A stretch of DNA of 64,000 bases from Pseudomonas sp. B28(2017) (GCF_002113025.1 NZ_NEJH01000008.1:154567-218566), one strand, 5' to 3'. Counted from the first letter of the stretch, positions 24,385 through 32,952 are shown. Notes: generated by a model not told the origin, from the sequence alone. Numbers and translations: made by a program.

Positions 24385-25680
24385 TTATCCTTGCGCGTGA
24401 CACCATTGTGCCGGGTCACTTGGGTGACCCTGCTGACGAATTGCGAAATACAGCGCTGGTGTATCCTGCCCGCCACTGTTACCGACAGTGGAAATAGGCT
24501 CACCGGCTTTTACAACGTCACCTGCAGACTTGAGCAGCGTCTGGTTGTGACCGTACAGGCTCAAATAACCGTTGCCGTGGTCGAGAATCACCAGCAGCCC
24601 GGCGCCGCGCAACCAGTCGGCGAACACCACGCGACCACCGTGTACGGCATGCACCGCACTGCCGGCGGACGCGCCGATCATCACGCCATCCCACTTGGTC
24701 CGGGCATCATCGCCACGGTTTTCACCGAAGCGCGCCAGCAGTCGACCATCGACAGGCCAGGGAAGTTTGCCGCGGGTTGATGCAAACGGGCCACCAAAGG
24801 TCTCGCCGGAACTGGAAACGAGTGCGCCGGGAGTCGATCTGACCGGTTTGCGTGGGGCGTCGTCGTTGGCATCCGCCAGCGCCTGGGCCTCACGTAAACG
24901 CTTTTTTTCGGCTTCCTGCTGGGCAATCAGCGCTTTTTGCCGCGCTTCTTCTGCCTCACGGGCCTGGCGGGCCAGAGTTTCTTCAATGGTTTTAAGGACT
25001 TTAGACAGGTCTGCCTGATCCTGCTCGCGCGCCGCCAGTTTCTGATCGCGAGCCTTTACATCGTCATTGAGTTTGGCTAGGACTTGCTGACGCTCCTGGC
25101 GGACTTTCTCGAGTTCGCCACGCTGGGTGTCGAGGCTGCTTTGCTGCACCAGCAGTTGCGCCTGCTGCATCGCGATGTCTTTCTCGACATTGGACAGTTG
25201 GCGCAGGGTTTCGTTGAAACTCTTCAACTGCTCCAGGCGAGCCTGGCTCAGGTAGTCGTAATAGGTGAGGGTTCGGGCGAACTTCTCGGGGTTCTGCTGG
25301 TTGAGCAGCAGCTTGAGGTATTCCTGGCGACCGTTCTGGTAGGCCGCCCGGGCCTGCATGGCGATCAGTCGTTGCTGTTCAGTGCGCGCGCTCTGGAGTT
25401 TTTTTTTCTCTGCATCGAGGCGCTGCAGCTCGGCTTCGCTTTTCTTAAGCTCTTTTTGCAGGGCTTCGACCTGCTTCTCGAGCTTGCCCATTTCGGTTTC
25501 GGTGCCCTTGAGCTCTTTCTGCACACCGGACTTCTCTTCCTGCAGCTTGCCCAGCAGTTTCTTCAGCTCGGCAATGTCCTGACGCGTGGCGTCCAACTGT
25601 TGTTGGGTTTCTGCGCGCTCGTCAGCAAAGGCCGGTTGGAGCAGGCATGTCAGAGCTAGGGCTATCAGGACGCGAAGCAT
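24385..25680 (-). CDS. envC: Murein hydrolase activator EnvC
   Basis: A 431-residue periplasmic protein: signal peptide MLRVLIALALTCLLQPAFA, a long coiled coil (about 20-270, rich in Q/E/K such as QLDATRQDIAELKKLLGKLQEEK), a basic linker, and a C-terminal LytM domain (about 315-431). The LytM zinc ligands are missing: the usual HLHFEIR is ALYFAIRQQG here, as in EnvC proteins, which do not cut wall but activate amidases at the septum. The start at 25680 is chosen because it gives the signal peptide; no strong ribosome site is visible. A longer frame reaches 25836. Confidence 0.9.
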   Translation of the reverse strand: MLRVLIALALTCLLQPAFADERAETQQQLDATRQDIAELKKLLGKLQEEKSGVQKELKGTETEMGKLEKQVEALQKELKKSEAELQRLDAEKKKLQSARTEQQRLIAMQARAAYQNGRQEYLKLLLNQQNPEKFARTLTYYDYLSQARLEQLKSFNETLRQLSNVEKDIAMQQAQLLVQQSSLDTQRGELEKVRQERQQVLAKLNDDVKARDQKLAAREQDQADLSKVLKTIEETLARQAREAEEARQKALIAQQEAEKKRLREAQALADANDDAPRKPVRSTPGALVSSSGETFGGPFASTRGKLPWPVDGRLLARFGENRGDDARTKWDGVMIGASAGSAVHAVHGGRVVFADWLRGAGLLVILDHGNGYLSLYGHNQTLLKSAGDVVKAGEPISTVGNSGGQDTPALYFAIRQQGHPSDPAQWCHAQG

Positions 25681-25793
25681 AGGGGCGGGCGGCACCAGGG
25701 AAAGGGACGGCCTAGTATGCCCGCCATGGGCGGCAAAAAAAATGCCCATTTCTGACTGTGTGATAACTGGCCTGCAAAACACTGAAGACCAAT

Positions 25794-25882
25794 GTGGGAG
25801 CGAGCCTGCTCGCGAAAGCGGTGGTTCAGGCAACATTGATGTTGGCTGACACTACGCATTCGCGAGCAGGCTCGCTCCCACA
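25794..25882. repeat. REPIN (two inverted REPs) between envC and gpmI
   Basis: GTGGGAGCGAGCCTGCTCGCG at 25794-25814 faces its inverted copy at 25859-25882 across a 40-base spacer. Confidence 0.85.
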
Positions 25883-25910
25883 GGGTTTTTCGGTGTTGGG
25901 GATATCCCGG

Positions 25911-27440
25911 TTACACCAGGATCGAAGTCCCGGTCATTTCCGCCGGTTGTTCCAGGCCCAGCAACTTCAGCATGGTTGGCGCCACGTCCGCCAGCACACC
26001 GCCTTCGCGGACTTTCAGGTCGCGCTTGCCGACATAAATGAACGGCACCGGCTCGGAAGTGTGTGCGGTGTGCGCCTGGCCAGTGGTTTCGTCGGACATT
26101 TGCTCGACGTTACCGTGGTCAGCCGTGATCAAGGCTTCGCCGCCGACTTTTTCCAGGGCGTCGACGATGCGGCCCACGCACAGGTCCAGGCATTCAACGG
26201 CCTTGACCGCAGCTTCGAACACGCCACTGTGGCCGACCATGTCGCCGTTGGCGTAGTTGACCACGATCACGTCGTAACGCTGGTTTTCGATGGCGTCGAC
26301 GATGCGATCGGTGACTTGCGGTGCGCTCATTTCCGGCTGCAAGTCATAGGTAGCGACTTTCGGCGACGGAATCAGGATGCGTTCTTCGCCCGGGAACGGT
26401 TCTTCGCGGCCGCCCGAGAAGAAGAAGGTCACGTGGGCGTATTTTTCGGTTTCGGCGATACGCAGCTGGGTCTTGCCGTTTTGCGCCAGGTAGTCGCCCA
26501 GCACGTTTTCCAGGCTGCCGGCGGCGAAGGCCGATGGCGCAGGGATGCTGGCGGCGTATTGGGTCAGCATGACGAAACCGGCCAGTTTCGGCTGGCGGGT
26601 ACGCTCGAACTCACTGAAGTCGTCTTCGACGAACACGCGGGTCAGCTCGCGGGCGCGGTCGGCGCGGAAGTTCATGAACACCACGGCATCGCCGTCTTCG
26701 ACTTTCACCGGCTCACCGATGGAGGTGGCTTTGACGAACTCGTCGCTCTCGCCGCGCTCGTAGGCTGCTTGCAGACCTTCCTGAGCGGTGGCGGCGTTGA
26801 ATTCACCCTGGCCGTCGACAATCAGGCTGTAGGCCTGGGACACGCGGTCCCAACGGTTGTCGCGGTCCATGGCGTAGTAACGGCCGATCAGGCTGGCGAT
26901 CCGGCCTTTGCCCAGGGCCTGGAAGGTCGCGTCGAGCAGTTCGATCGACGATTGCGCGCTTTTCGGCGGAGTGTCGCGGCCGTCGAGGAAGGCGTGCAGG
27001 TAGATGTTTTGAGCGCCGCGCTTGAAGGCCAGTTCGGCCATGGCGACCAGGTGATCCTGGTGGCTATGCACGCCGCCATCGGACAGCAGGCCCATGAAAT
27101 GCACGGCTTTGCCAGCGGCGACGGCCTTGTCCACGGCAGCGCAGATGGTCGGGTTTTCGAAGAACTCGCCGTCACGGATCGATTTGGTGACCCGAGTGAA
27201 GTCCTGATACACCACGCGGCCGGCACCCAGGTTCATGTGGCCGACTTCGGAGTTGCCCATCTGGCCATCCGGCAGGCCAACGTCCATGCCGCTGCCCGAA
27301 ATCAGGCCGTTCGGCACAGTGGCCCACAGACGATCCAGTACAGGCTTCTTCGCCGCGAAAATGGCGTTCGATTCGGGGCTGTCGCTGTGACCGAAGCCGT
27401 CGAGAATCATCAGGACCAAAGGTTTAGGCGTGGTAGTCAT
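25911..27440 (-). CDS. gpmI: 2,3-bisphosphoglycerate-independent phosphoglycerate mutase
   Basis: A 509-residue manganese-dependent glycolytic/gluconeogenic enzyme of the alkaline phosphatase superfamily, interconverting 3- and 2-phosphoglycerate. The metal Asp is in LVLMILDGFGHSD, the phosphorylated Ser64 is in DGQMGNSEVGHMNLGAGR, and metal ligands are in VVNYANGDMVGHSG and LITADHGNVEQM. The start at 27440 (MTTTPKPL) fits the family length; a longer frame runs to 27518. Divergent from the rhodanese gene. Confidence 0.96.
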   Translation of the reverse strand: MTTTPKPLVLMILDGFGHSDSPESNAIFAAKKPVLDRLWATVPNGLISGSGMDVGLPDGQMGNSEVGHMNLGAGRVVYQDFTRVTKSIRDGEFFENPTICAAVDKAVAAGKAVHFMGLLSDGGVHSHQDHLVAMAELAFKRGAQNIYLHAFLDGRDTPPKSAQSSIELLDATFQALGKGRIASLIGRYYAMDRDNRWDRVSQAYSLIVDGQGEFNAATAQEGLQAAYERGESDEFVKATSIGEPVKVEDGDAVVFMNFRADRARELTRVFVEDDFSEFERTRQPKLAGFVMLTQYAASIPAPSAFAAGSLENVLGDYLAQNGKTQLRIAETEKYAHVTFFFSGGREEPFPGEERILIPSPKVATYDLQPEMSAPQVTDRIVDAIENQRYDVIVVNYANGDMVGHSGVFEAAVKAVECLDLCVGRIVDALEKVGGEALITADHGNVEQMSDETTGQAHTAHTSEPVPFIYVGKRDLKVREGGVLADVAPTMLKLLGLEQPAEMTGTSILV

Positions 27441-27531
27441 GGAATCCACTCGTGGCTGAGGTAAAAGGGGTAATGGAAAAGGGAGTCGCAGTTTAAAGCG
27501 AAGTTCCGGCCACGTCACCGCCGGACGGGGT

Positions 27532-27559
27532 TTGGCCCACCATAGTGGCTGTGTATACT
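27532..27559 (+). promoter_or_regulatory. Putative sigma-70 promoter of rhodanese-grxC-secB
   Basis: TTGGCC (27532-27537), a 16-base spacer and TATACT (27554-27559) precede the rhodanese start by about 35 bases. Confidence 0.5.
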
Positions 27560-27592
27560 GGCCGACATTTTAACGCCCTGGAACCTCCTTCG

Positions 27593-28006
27593 ATGGTTGC
27601 TCACCTGATTCAATTCGCCACTAACCACTACATTCTCGTCGGTATTTTCGTCGTACTGCTGGCGTTGCTGATTGCCTATCAGATGCAGGGCGGCGGCCGC
27701 AGCCTGAGCACCGGCGAACTGACCGGCCTGGTCAACAAGGACGCGGGCGTCGTGGTCGACATTCGTCCGAGCAAGGATTTCGCCGCCGGTCACATTGTCG
27801 GTGCGGTGAACATTCCCCAGGACAAACTGGCCGCCCGCGTTGGCGAACTGGAAAAGCACAAGGCCAAGACCATCATCCTGGTCGACGCCATGGGCCAGAC
27901 CGCCGGCACCCACGCCCGCGAACTGATGAAATCCGGCTTCACCGCTGCCAAGCTGTCCGGCGGTATCTCCAGCTGGAAAGCCGACAATCTGCCGCTGGTG
28001 AAGTGA
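27593..28006 (+). CDS. Membrane-anchored rhodanese-fold protein lacking the catalytic cysteine
   Basis: A 137-residue protein with one N-terminal transmembrane segment (NHYILVGIFVVLLALLIAYQM) and a rhodanese domain (about 38-135: VVVDIRPSKDFAAGHIVGAVNIP). The active-site loop normally holds Cys, but here it reads IILVDAMGQTAGTHAREL, and the whole protein has no cysteine. It therefore cannot form a persulfide and is probably a binding or scaffold version, like the YibN group. The ATG at 27593 is used rather than the longer frame from 27545. Followed by grxC after one base, then secB. Confidence 0.88.
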   Translation: MVAHLIQFATNHYILVGIFVVLLALLIAYQMQGGGRSLSTGELTGLVNKDAGVVVDIRPSKDFAAGHIVGAVNIPQDKLAARVGELEKHKAKTIILVDAMGQTAGTHARELMKSGFTAAKLSGGISSWKADNLPLVK

Positions 28007-28007
28007 T

Positions 28008-28262
28008 ATGAGTAGCGTCGTCGTCTATTCCAGCGATTACTGCCCTTACTGCTCGCGAGCCAAGTACCTGCTCGAGAACAAAGGTGTGGCCTTCGAAGAG
28101 ATCAAGGTCGATGGCAAGCCGCAGGTGCGCGCTGCGATGGCCCAGAAGGCCGGACGTACGTCCGTGCCGCAAATCTGGATCGGCAGCACCCACGTGGGCG
28201 GTTGTGATGATTTGTTCGCCCTGGAGCGCGCCGGAAAGCTCGACGCGCTGCTCAAGGCCTGA
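28008..28262 (+). CDS. grxC: Glutaredoxin 3
   Basis: An 84-residue thioredoxin-fold oxidoreductase that reduces disulfides using glutathione. The dithiol active site is CPYC (SDYCPYCSRAKYLLENKG), the cis-proline is in TSVPQIWIG, and the glutathione contact is GGCDDLFAL. It sits between a rhodanese-fold gene and secB, an arrangement conserved in gamma-proteobacteria. Confidence 0.96.
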   Translation: MSSVVVYSSDYCPYCSRAKYLLENKGVAFEEIKVDGKPQVRAAMAQKAGRTSVPQIWIGSTHVGGCDDLFALERAGKLDALLKA

Positions 28263-28317
28263 CGGCAATACCCCAATAAGCAAACCTAAAAGAACCCTGG
28301 ATCAAGAAGGATCTGCG

Positions 28318-28803
28318 ATGACTGACCAACAGAACACTGCTGCGAACGAAGAAGAAACTGCACCGCAATTCTCCTTGCAGCGCATTTATGTGCGTGACCT
28401 GTCCTTCGAAGCTCCGAAAAGCCCGGCGATCTTCCGCCAGCAGTGGGAGCCGAGCGTCGCTCTGGATCTGAACACCCGTCAGAAGACACTGGAAGCCGAC
28501 TTCCACGAAGTCGTGCTGACCTTGTCGGTTACCGTGAAAAACGGTGACGAAGTGGCATTCATTGCCGAAGTGCAGCAGGCCGGGATCTTCCTGATCAAGA
28601 ACCTGGACGCCGCGTCGATGAGCCACACCCTGGGTGCGTTCTGCCCGAACATCCTGTTCCCGTACGCTCGCGAAACCCTGGACAGCCTGGTGACTCGTGG
28701 TTCGTTCCCGGCACTGATGCTGGCTCCGGTGAACTTCGATGCGCTGTACGCACAAGAGCTGCAACGCATGCAGGCGGCTGGCGAGACGCCGACCGTTCAG
28801 TAA
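28318..28803 (+). CDS. secB: Protein-export chaperone SecB
   Basis: A 161-residue tetrameric chaperone that holds precursors unfolded and delivers them to SecA. Signature segments are FSLQRIYVRDLSFEAPKSP, EVVLTLSVTVK, VQQAGIFLI and CPNILFPYARE. An alanine/glutamate-rich N-terminal tail precedes the core. The start at 28318 has AAGGA upstream (AAGAAGGATCTGCG); the longer frame overlaps grxC. Confidence 0.96.
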   Translation: MTDQQNTAANEEETAPQFSLQRIYVRDLSFEAPKSPAIFRQQWEPSVALDLNTRQKTLEADFHEVVLTLSVTVKNGDEVAFIAEVQQAGIFLIKNLDAASMSHTLGAFCPNILFPYARETLDSLVTRGSFPALMLAPVNFDALYAQELQRMQAAGETPTVQ

Positions 28804-28819
28804 GCTGCGCTGCTGAAAG

Positions 28820-28881
28820 TCGCGGGCAAGCCCGCTCCCACAGGATGTGCACAATCCTGTGGGAGCGGGCTTGCCCGCGAT
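28820..28881. repeat. REPIN between secB and trmL
   Basis: TCGCGGGCAAGCCCGCTCCCACAGGAT-type arms in inverted orientation form a near-perfect 62-base palindrome between convergent genes, likely serving as a two-way transcript end. Confidence 0.85.
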
Positions 28882-28911
28882 TGTTTCTGTCGGGCGAAAA
28901 AGATTTTTGAG

Positions 28912-29367
28912 TTAGTTGAAGCCGTTCTGGCGCCAGGCTTCGTAAACGGCCACAGCCACGGTATTGGACAGGTTCAGGCTGCGGCAGCCCTCTCGCATCG
29001 GCAGACGCAGGCGCTGCTCGGAGGGCAGGGCATCGAGCACCTCGGCAGGCAGGCCACGGCTTTCCGGGCCGAACAGGAATGCATCGCCGGGGACGAAACT
29101 GGCGTCGTGGAACGGACGCGAGCCTTTGGTGGTGAAGGCAAACACCCGCGGGTTGCCCAGACTTTCCAAACAACTGACCAGGTCCGCATGGCGTTGCAGG
29201 GTGGCATACTCGTGGTAATCGAGGCCGGCACGGCGCAGGCGCTTGTCGTCCATCTCGAAGCCCAGCGGCTCGATCAAATGCAGGTGGCAGCCACTGTTGG
29301 CGCATAGCCTGATAACGTTGCCGGTGTTCGGTGGAATTTCTGGCTGGAAAAGGATGACGTGAAACAT
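28912..29367 (-). CDS. trmL: tRNA (cytidine(34)-2'-O)-methyltransferase
   Basis: A 151-residue SPOUT methyltransferase that 2'-O-methylates the wobble base of tRNA-Leu species. Knot-forming motifs are NTGNVIRLCANSG, FLFGPESRGLP and RLPMREGCRSLNLSNTVAVAVYEAWRQ. The start at 29367 has GGAG six bases upstream; the CATG of its start codon is shared with the divergent gene at 29366. Length is standard. Confidence 0.95.
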   Translation of the reverse strand: MFHVILFQPEIPPNTGNVIRLCANSGCHLHLIEPLGFEMDDKRLRRAGLDYHEYATLQRHADLVSCLESLGNPRVFAFTTKGSRPFHDASFVPGDAFLFGPESRGLPAEVLDALPSEQRLRLPMREGCRSLNLSNTVAVAVYEAWRQNGFN

Positions 29368-29806
29368 GCACGGCTCCGAAGGTAAAGATGACGCGCATTC
29401 TACGCCGCCGGAAGGCGTGCGTTCGAAACTATTCCTGCGGGTGATGGGCTCGCTGGCGATTGTCGGGGTGATGGTCGGGATGATGATCGGTCGCCTGACC
29501 ACGCCAGACCCCAGTCAGTTGCAGCAGGTCGAGGTGATGAACGACGGGCTGGTGGTGTGGTTCAACAATGAACCCAAGACCCACGGCGAAATGGTTGATG
29601 GCAGTGTCGCGCTGCTGTTTGGCGCTGAGGGCAAGGCGCAGAAAGGCCAGCTCAAGCTCGGCGGCAAGGACGTGAACTGGCGGGTACGTTTGAGCGACGA
29701 GGGGTTGTTGCTGACACTGGTCGCGGCCCGGCCCCTGCAGGGCGAGTGGGCGGGTAGCGAGGTCGACGACCGCTGGCGGCTGGAGATCCATCTCCGGGAG
29801 CAATAA
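29366..29806 (+). CDS. Membrane-anchored hypothetical protein
   Basis: A 146-residue protein of unknown function. A polar N-terminus (MHGSEGKDDAHSTPPEG) precedes a single transmembrane segment (LFLRVMGSLAIVGVMVGMMIGRL, about 22-44). A periplasmic beta-rich domain of about 100 residues follows (VEVMNDGLVVWFNNEPKTHGEMVDGSVALLF). The chosen ATG overlaps the trmL start on the other strand through a shared CATG; an AGGA about eleven bases upstream fits loosely, so an internal start (for example the ATG at 29444) is possible. The stop codon lies in the first unit of an 80-base tandem repeat. Confidence 0.65.
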   Translation: MHGSEGKDDAHSTPPEGVRSKLFLRVMGSLAIVGVMVGMMIGRLTTPDPSQLQQVEVMNDGLVVWFNNEPKTHGEMVDGSVALLFGAEGKAQKGQLKLGGKDVNWRVRLSDEGLLLTLVAARPLQGEWAGSEVDDRWRLEIHLREQ

Positions 29807-30012
29807 AAGAGGGAATCCCCGGCCTGCCTGTACCAAGGTTCCCGAAACGGGAGGCTCGTCGCGAGTGCGGTCTGAGCCTGGTGTAAAGAGGGAACCCCTG
29901 ACCTGCCTGTATCAAGGGCCCCAAAACGGTTGGGCTCGTCGCGGATGCGGTCTGAGCCCGGTGTAAAGAGGGGAATCCCCGGCCTGCCTGTACCAAGGTC
30001 CCCGAAACCGGT
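29804..30012. repeat. 80-bp tandem repeat, 2.6 units
   Basis: Three units begin TAAA(A)GAGGGAA at 29804, 29884 and 29964, exactly 80 bases apart. Each contains CCTGCCTGTAYCAAGG and (for the first two) GGCTCGTCGCG and GCGGTCTGAGCC. Units 1 and 3 are nearly identical over their first 45 bases. The stop codon of the upstream gene is part of unit 1. The rest of the gap to ntrC (30013-30361) holds a terminator and a REPIN and no gene. Confidence 0.85.
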
Positions 30013-30098
30013 CAGGTGAACTGATTCACCTGAAAGGGTTATTGCAGGGGGCGTGCCAGGTTTTAACAATGCGCAACAAAATAACGCTTCAAAACGCC

Positions 30099-30130
30099 GA
30101 AAGCCCCGTAATCCGGGGCTTTCGTGTTTT
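30099..30130 (+). terminator. Terminator downstream of the 80-bp repeats
   Basis: GAAAGCCCCG (30099-30108) pairs with CGGGGCTTTC (30114-30123) across a five-base loop, followed by GTGTTTTTT. Confidence 0.8.
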
Positions 30131-30235
30131 TTCGATAGGGGTTCGATTGTGAATGCGGGCAAGGCTTCGGATCGGTTGCTGTGCGCGATTGCGGTTCACG
30201 GTGCATTCAGGCGGTGCACTGATGGCTCTAAAAGC

Positions 30236-30329
30236 TTCGCGAGCAGGCTCGCTCCCACAGGGTTCGGTAGTGTTCACTCGATAGTGAATACACTGTAAAT
30301 CCACTGTGGGAGCGAGCCTGCTCGCGAAT
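30236..30329. repeat. REPIN between the hypothetical gene and ntrC
   Basis: TTCGCGAGCAGGCTCGCTCCCAC at 30236-30258 and its inverted copy near 30305-30327 with a spacer of about 46 bases. Confidence 0.85.
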
Positions 30330-30361
30330 GGGATGTGACTGTCAGTGAAGAGTCGGGTTAA

Positions 30362-31798
30362 TTACCCCTCATCCCCCTCATCATCATCCCCACCATCCAC
30401 CTTCATCCCCAGTTCCTTGATCTTGCGGGTCAGGGTGTTGCGGCCCCAGCCCAGCAAAACGGCGGCATCGCGGCGGCGACCGGCGGTGTGTTTGAGCGCG
30501 GTCTCGATCATGATCCGCTCGAAGGCCGGTACGGCACTGTCGAGCAGGCTCGACTGACCGCGGCCCAGCGCCTGGTCCGCCCACTGGCGCAGGGCCTGTT
30601 CCCAGTTGGTCACGGGGGCCGAATCCTGCGGCAGGCTCAGCAACTCCGGCGGCAGGTCGCCGATGTGCACTTCGCGACCCGAAGCCATCACCGTGATCCA
30701 GCGGCAGGTGTTCTCCAGTTGCCGCACGTTGCCGGGCCACGGCAGGTTCTTCAGGTATTCCTCGGTTTCGCTTTTCAGCAACTTCGGCTCGACGGCCAGC
30801 TCCTGGGCTGCGCGGCTGAGGAAGTGCCTGGCCAGGGTCGGAATGTCTTCGCGACGATCCGACAGGCGCGGGATATGGATGCGGATCACGTTGAGGCGAT
30901 GGAACAAGTCCTCGCGGAATTTTCCGGCATGCACCAGGGTTTCCAGATTCTGGTGAGTCGCGGCGATGATGCGCACATCGACCTTCACCGGCACATGACC
31001 GCCGACGCGGTAAAACTCGCCATCAGCCAGTACGCGAAGCAAGCGGGTCTGGGTGTCGGCCGGCATGTCGCCGATTTCATCGAGGAACAGTGTGCCGCCG
31101 TCTGCCTGTTCGAAGCGCCCGCGACGCAGGTTGGCCGCGCCGGTGAACGCACCTTTTTCATGGCCGAACAGTTCGGATTCCATCAGGTCTTTGGGGATCG
31201 CCGCCATGTTCAGCGCAATGAACGGCGACGCTGCCCGCGGGCTGTGACGGTGCAGGGCGTGGGCCACCAGTTCTTTGCCGGTACCGGATTCGCCGTTGAT
31301 CAGCACGGTGATGTTGGAGTGGCTCAGGCGGCCGATGGCGCGAAACACCTCCTGCATCGCGGGTGCTTCACCGATGATTTCCGGGGTGCGGGTCAGGGTC
31401 GGGGTGACTTCCAGGCCTTGTTGTTCCTGGGCGTGCTGGTTGGCGCGCTTGACCAGGGAAACCGCTTCATCGACGTCGAACGGCTTGGGCAGGTACTCGA
31501 AGGCGCCGCCCTGATAGGACGCGACAGCGCTGTCCAGATCGGAGTGCGCGGTCATGATGATCACTGGCAGCCGTGGGTGTTGTTCGCGAATCCGCGCCAG
31601 AAGGTCCAGGCCACTGGCGCCGGGCATGCGGATGTCGGAAATGATCACGTCCGGTTGCTGGCGCGCCAGGCGGCTCATCACGCCATCGGCGCTGTCGAAG
31701 CTTTGCGTGGTCATGCCTTCCTGTTGCAAGGCTTTTTCCAGGACCCAACGGATAGAACGGTCGTCATCGACGATCCACACGGTTTCACTACGGCTCAT
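30362..31798 (-). CDS. ntrC: Nitrogen regulation response regulator NtrC
   Basis: A 478-residue sigma-54 activator. Receiver domain 1-120 with phospho-acceptor Asp55 (VIISDIRMPG); AAA+ domain about 140-370 with Walker A GESGTGKE, the sigma-54 loop GAFTGA, and Walker B GGTLFLDEIGDMP; Fis-type helix-turn-helix at the C-terminus (RRRDAAVLLGWGRNTLTRKIKEL). The protein ends in an unusual run of acidic residues (DGGDDDEGDEG). The start overlaps the ntrB stop by four bases. It likely activates glnA, the GABA permease and its own operon in this window. Confidence 0.97.
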   Translation of the reverse strand: MSRSETVWIVDDDRSIRWVLEKALQQEGMTTQSFDSADGVMSRLARQQPDVIISDIRMPGASGLDLLARIREQHPRLPVIIMTAHSDLDSAVASYQGGAFEYLPKPFDVDEAVSLVKRANQHAQEQQGLEVTPTLTRTPEIIGEAPAMQEVFRAIGRLSHSNITVLINGESGTGKELVAHALHRHSPRAASPFIALNMAAIPKDLMESELFGHEKGAFTGAANLRRGRFEQADGGTLFLDEIGDMPADTQTRLLRVLADGEFYRVGGHVPVKVDVRIIAATHQNLETLVHAGKFREDLFHRLNVIRIHIPRLSDRREDIPTLARHFLSRAAQELAVEPKLLKSETEEYLKNLPWPGNVRQLENTCRWITVMASGREVHIGDLPPELLSLPQDSAPVTNWEQALRQWADQALGRGQSSLLDSAVPAFERIMIETALKHTAGRRRDAAVLLGWGRNTLTRKIKELGMKVDGGDDDEGDEG

Positions 31799-32880
31799 GT
31801 CGATGTGGCTCCTTGTTCCAGTGGCAGAAAGATCGAGAAAGTGGTGTGGCCGGGGTGGCTGTCACACTCGATCAGGCCCTGGTGCTGGCTGATGATGTTC
31901 TGGGTAATGGCCAGGCCAAGCCCGGTACCGTCCGGACGGCCGCTGACCATGGGGAAGAAAATGGTTTCCTGAAGTTCCGCAGGGATGCCCGGACCGTTGT
32001 CGATGATCTCGATCTTGGTCACCAGGCGATGGCGCACGTGGCCGATGGTGAACTGGCGCATGGTTCGGGTGCGCAGGCTGATGCGGCCCAGGCGCAGTTC
32101 GTTCTGGCTGCTGATGGCCTGCATCGCATTGCGCACGATGTTCAGCACGGCCTGGATCATCTGTTCGCGGTCGATCAACACGTCGGGGATGCTTGGGTCG
32201 TAGTCGCGCACCAAGGTGATGCAGCCCTGGCTTTCGGCCTCCACCAGATGGCAGACACGTTCCAGTACTTCGTGGACATTGCACAGGGCCAGTGACGGCA
32301 ACTTGTTGGAGCCGAGCATGCGGTCCACCAGATTACGCAGGCGGTCGGCTTCTTCGATGATGACGTTGGTGTAGTCGCGCAGGCTTTCTTCCGGCAGTTC
32401 CCGGGCCAGCAATTGCGCAGCGCCGCGAATACCGCCCAGGGGGTTCTTGATTTCATGAGCCAGGCCACGCACCAGCATCTTGCTGGTTTCCTGCTTGGAC
32501 AGCTGCGCTTCTTCCTTGGTGATCCGCAGCAAGCGGTCACGAGGGTGGACTTCGAGCAGCAGCATCGTGTCGCCATTGCTCAGGATTGGCGTTACTGCGT
32601 AGTCAACGGTCAGGGTCTGGCCGGTGAGGGCGGTGAGCATGGCTTCGCGCTTGGTGAACGGGTGCGCTTGTTCGACGGCTTGGCGCAACGAATTCAGCGC
32701 TTCGGCCGATTCGGTAAACAATTCACTGATGAACTGCCCATGGCTGCGCTGACCGCTGATGGCCAGCAGCATCTCCGCCGCCGGGTTCATGTACTCGAGG
32801 CGCAGTTCGGCGTCGAGCAGGATGGTGGCGGTGGTGAGGTTATCGAGTAGCAAACGGTGGAGTGCGTCGCTAATGGTCAT
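31795..32880 (-). CDS. ntrB: Nitrogen regulation sensor kinase NtrB (GlnL)
   Basis: A 361-residue cytoplasmic two-component kinase/phosphatase for NtrC, controlled by PII proteins. N-terminal PAS domain (about 5-115: RLEYMNPAAEMLL), phospho-acceptor His142 in GLAHEIKNPLGGIRGAAQLL, N-box NIVRNAMQAI, G1 box IDNGPGIP and G2 GTGLGLAITQ. No membrane segments. The ATG at 32880 has AGAGG upstream; a longer frame to 33168 would cross the putative promoter and is rejected. Confidence 0.96.
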   Translation of the reverse strand: MTISDALHRLLLDNLTTATILLDAELRLEYMNPAAEMLLAISGQRSHGQFISELFTESAEALNSLRQAVEQAHPFTKREAMLTALTGQTLTVDYAVTPILSNGDTMLLLEVHPRDRLLRITKEEAQLSKQETSKMLVRGLAHEIKNPLGGIRGAAQLLARELPEESLRDYTNVIIEEADRLRNLVDRMLGSNKLPSLALCNVHEVLERVCHLVEAESQGCITLVRDYDPSIPDVLIDREQMIQAVLNIVRNAMQAISSQNELRLGRISLRTRTMRQFTIGHVRHRLVTKIEIIDNGPGIPAELQETIFFPMVSGRPDGTGLGLAITQNIISQHQGLIECDSHPGHTTFSIFLPLEQGATST

Positions 32881-32936
32881 CGGGACCTCTTTTAGGGCAG
32901 AGCATGCGCAAGAAAACAGCGCTGATATGGGCAAAA

Positions 32937-32952
32937 TGCAAAAACCAAACCA
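32937..32952 (-). promoter_or_regulatory. Candidate sigma-54 promoter of ntrBC
   Basis: On the minus strand TGGTTTGGTTTTTGCA has GG-N10-GC spacing and a perfect TTGCA -12 box; the -24 box is only TGG. Start point would be near 32926, about 45 bases before ntrB. An NtrC-like site lies about 130 bases upstream. Confidence 0.4.

Noticed and set aside
24385..25680. EnvC as an active LytM endopeptidase
   Set aside because: The zinc-binding HxH motif is replaced by ALYFAIR, so it fits the activator class.
29804..30012. CRISPR-like array
   Set aside because: The 80-base units are contiguous tandem copies without unique spacers, only 2.6 units, and no cas genes are present.
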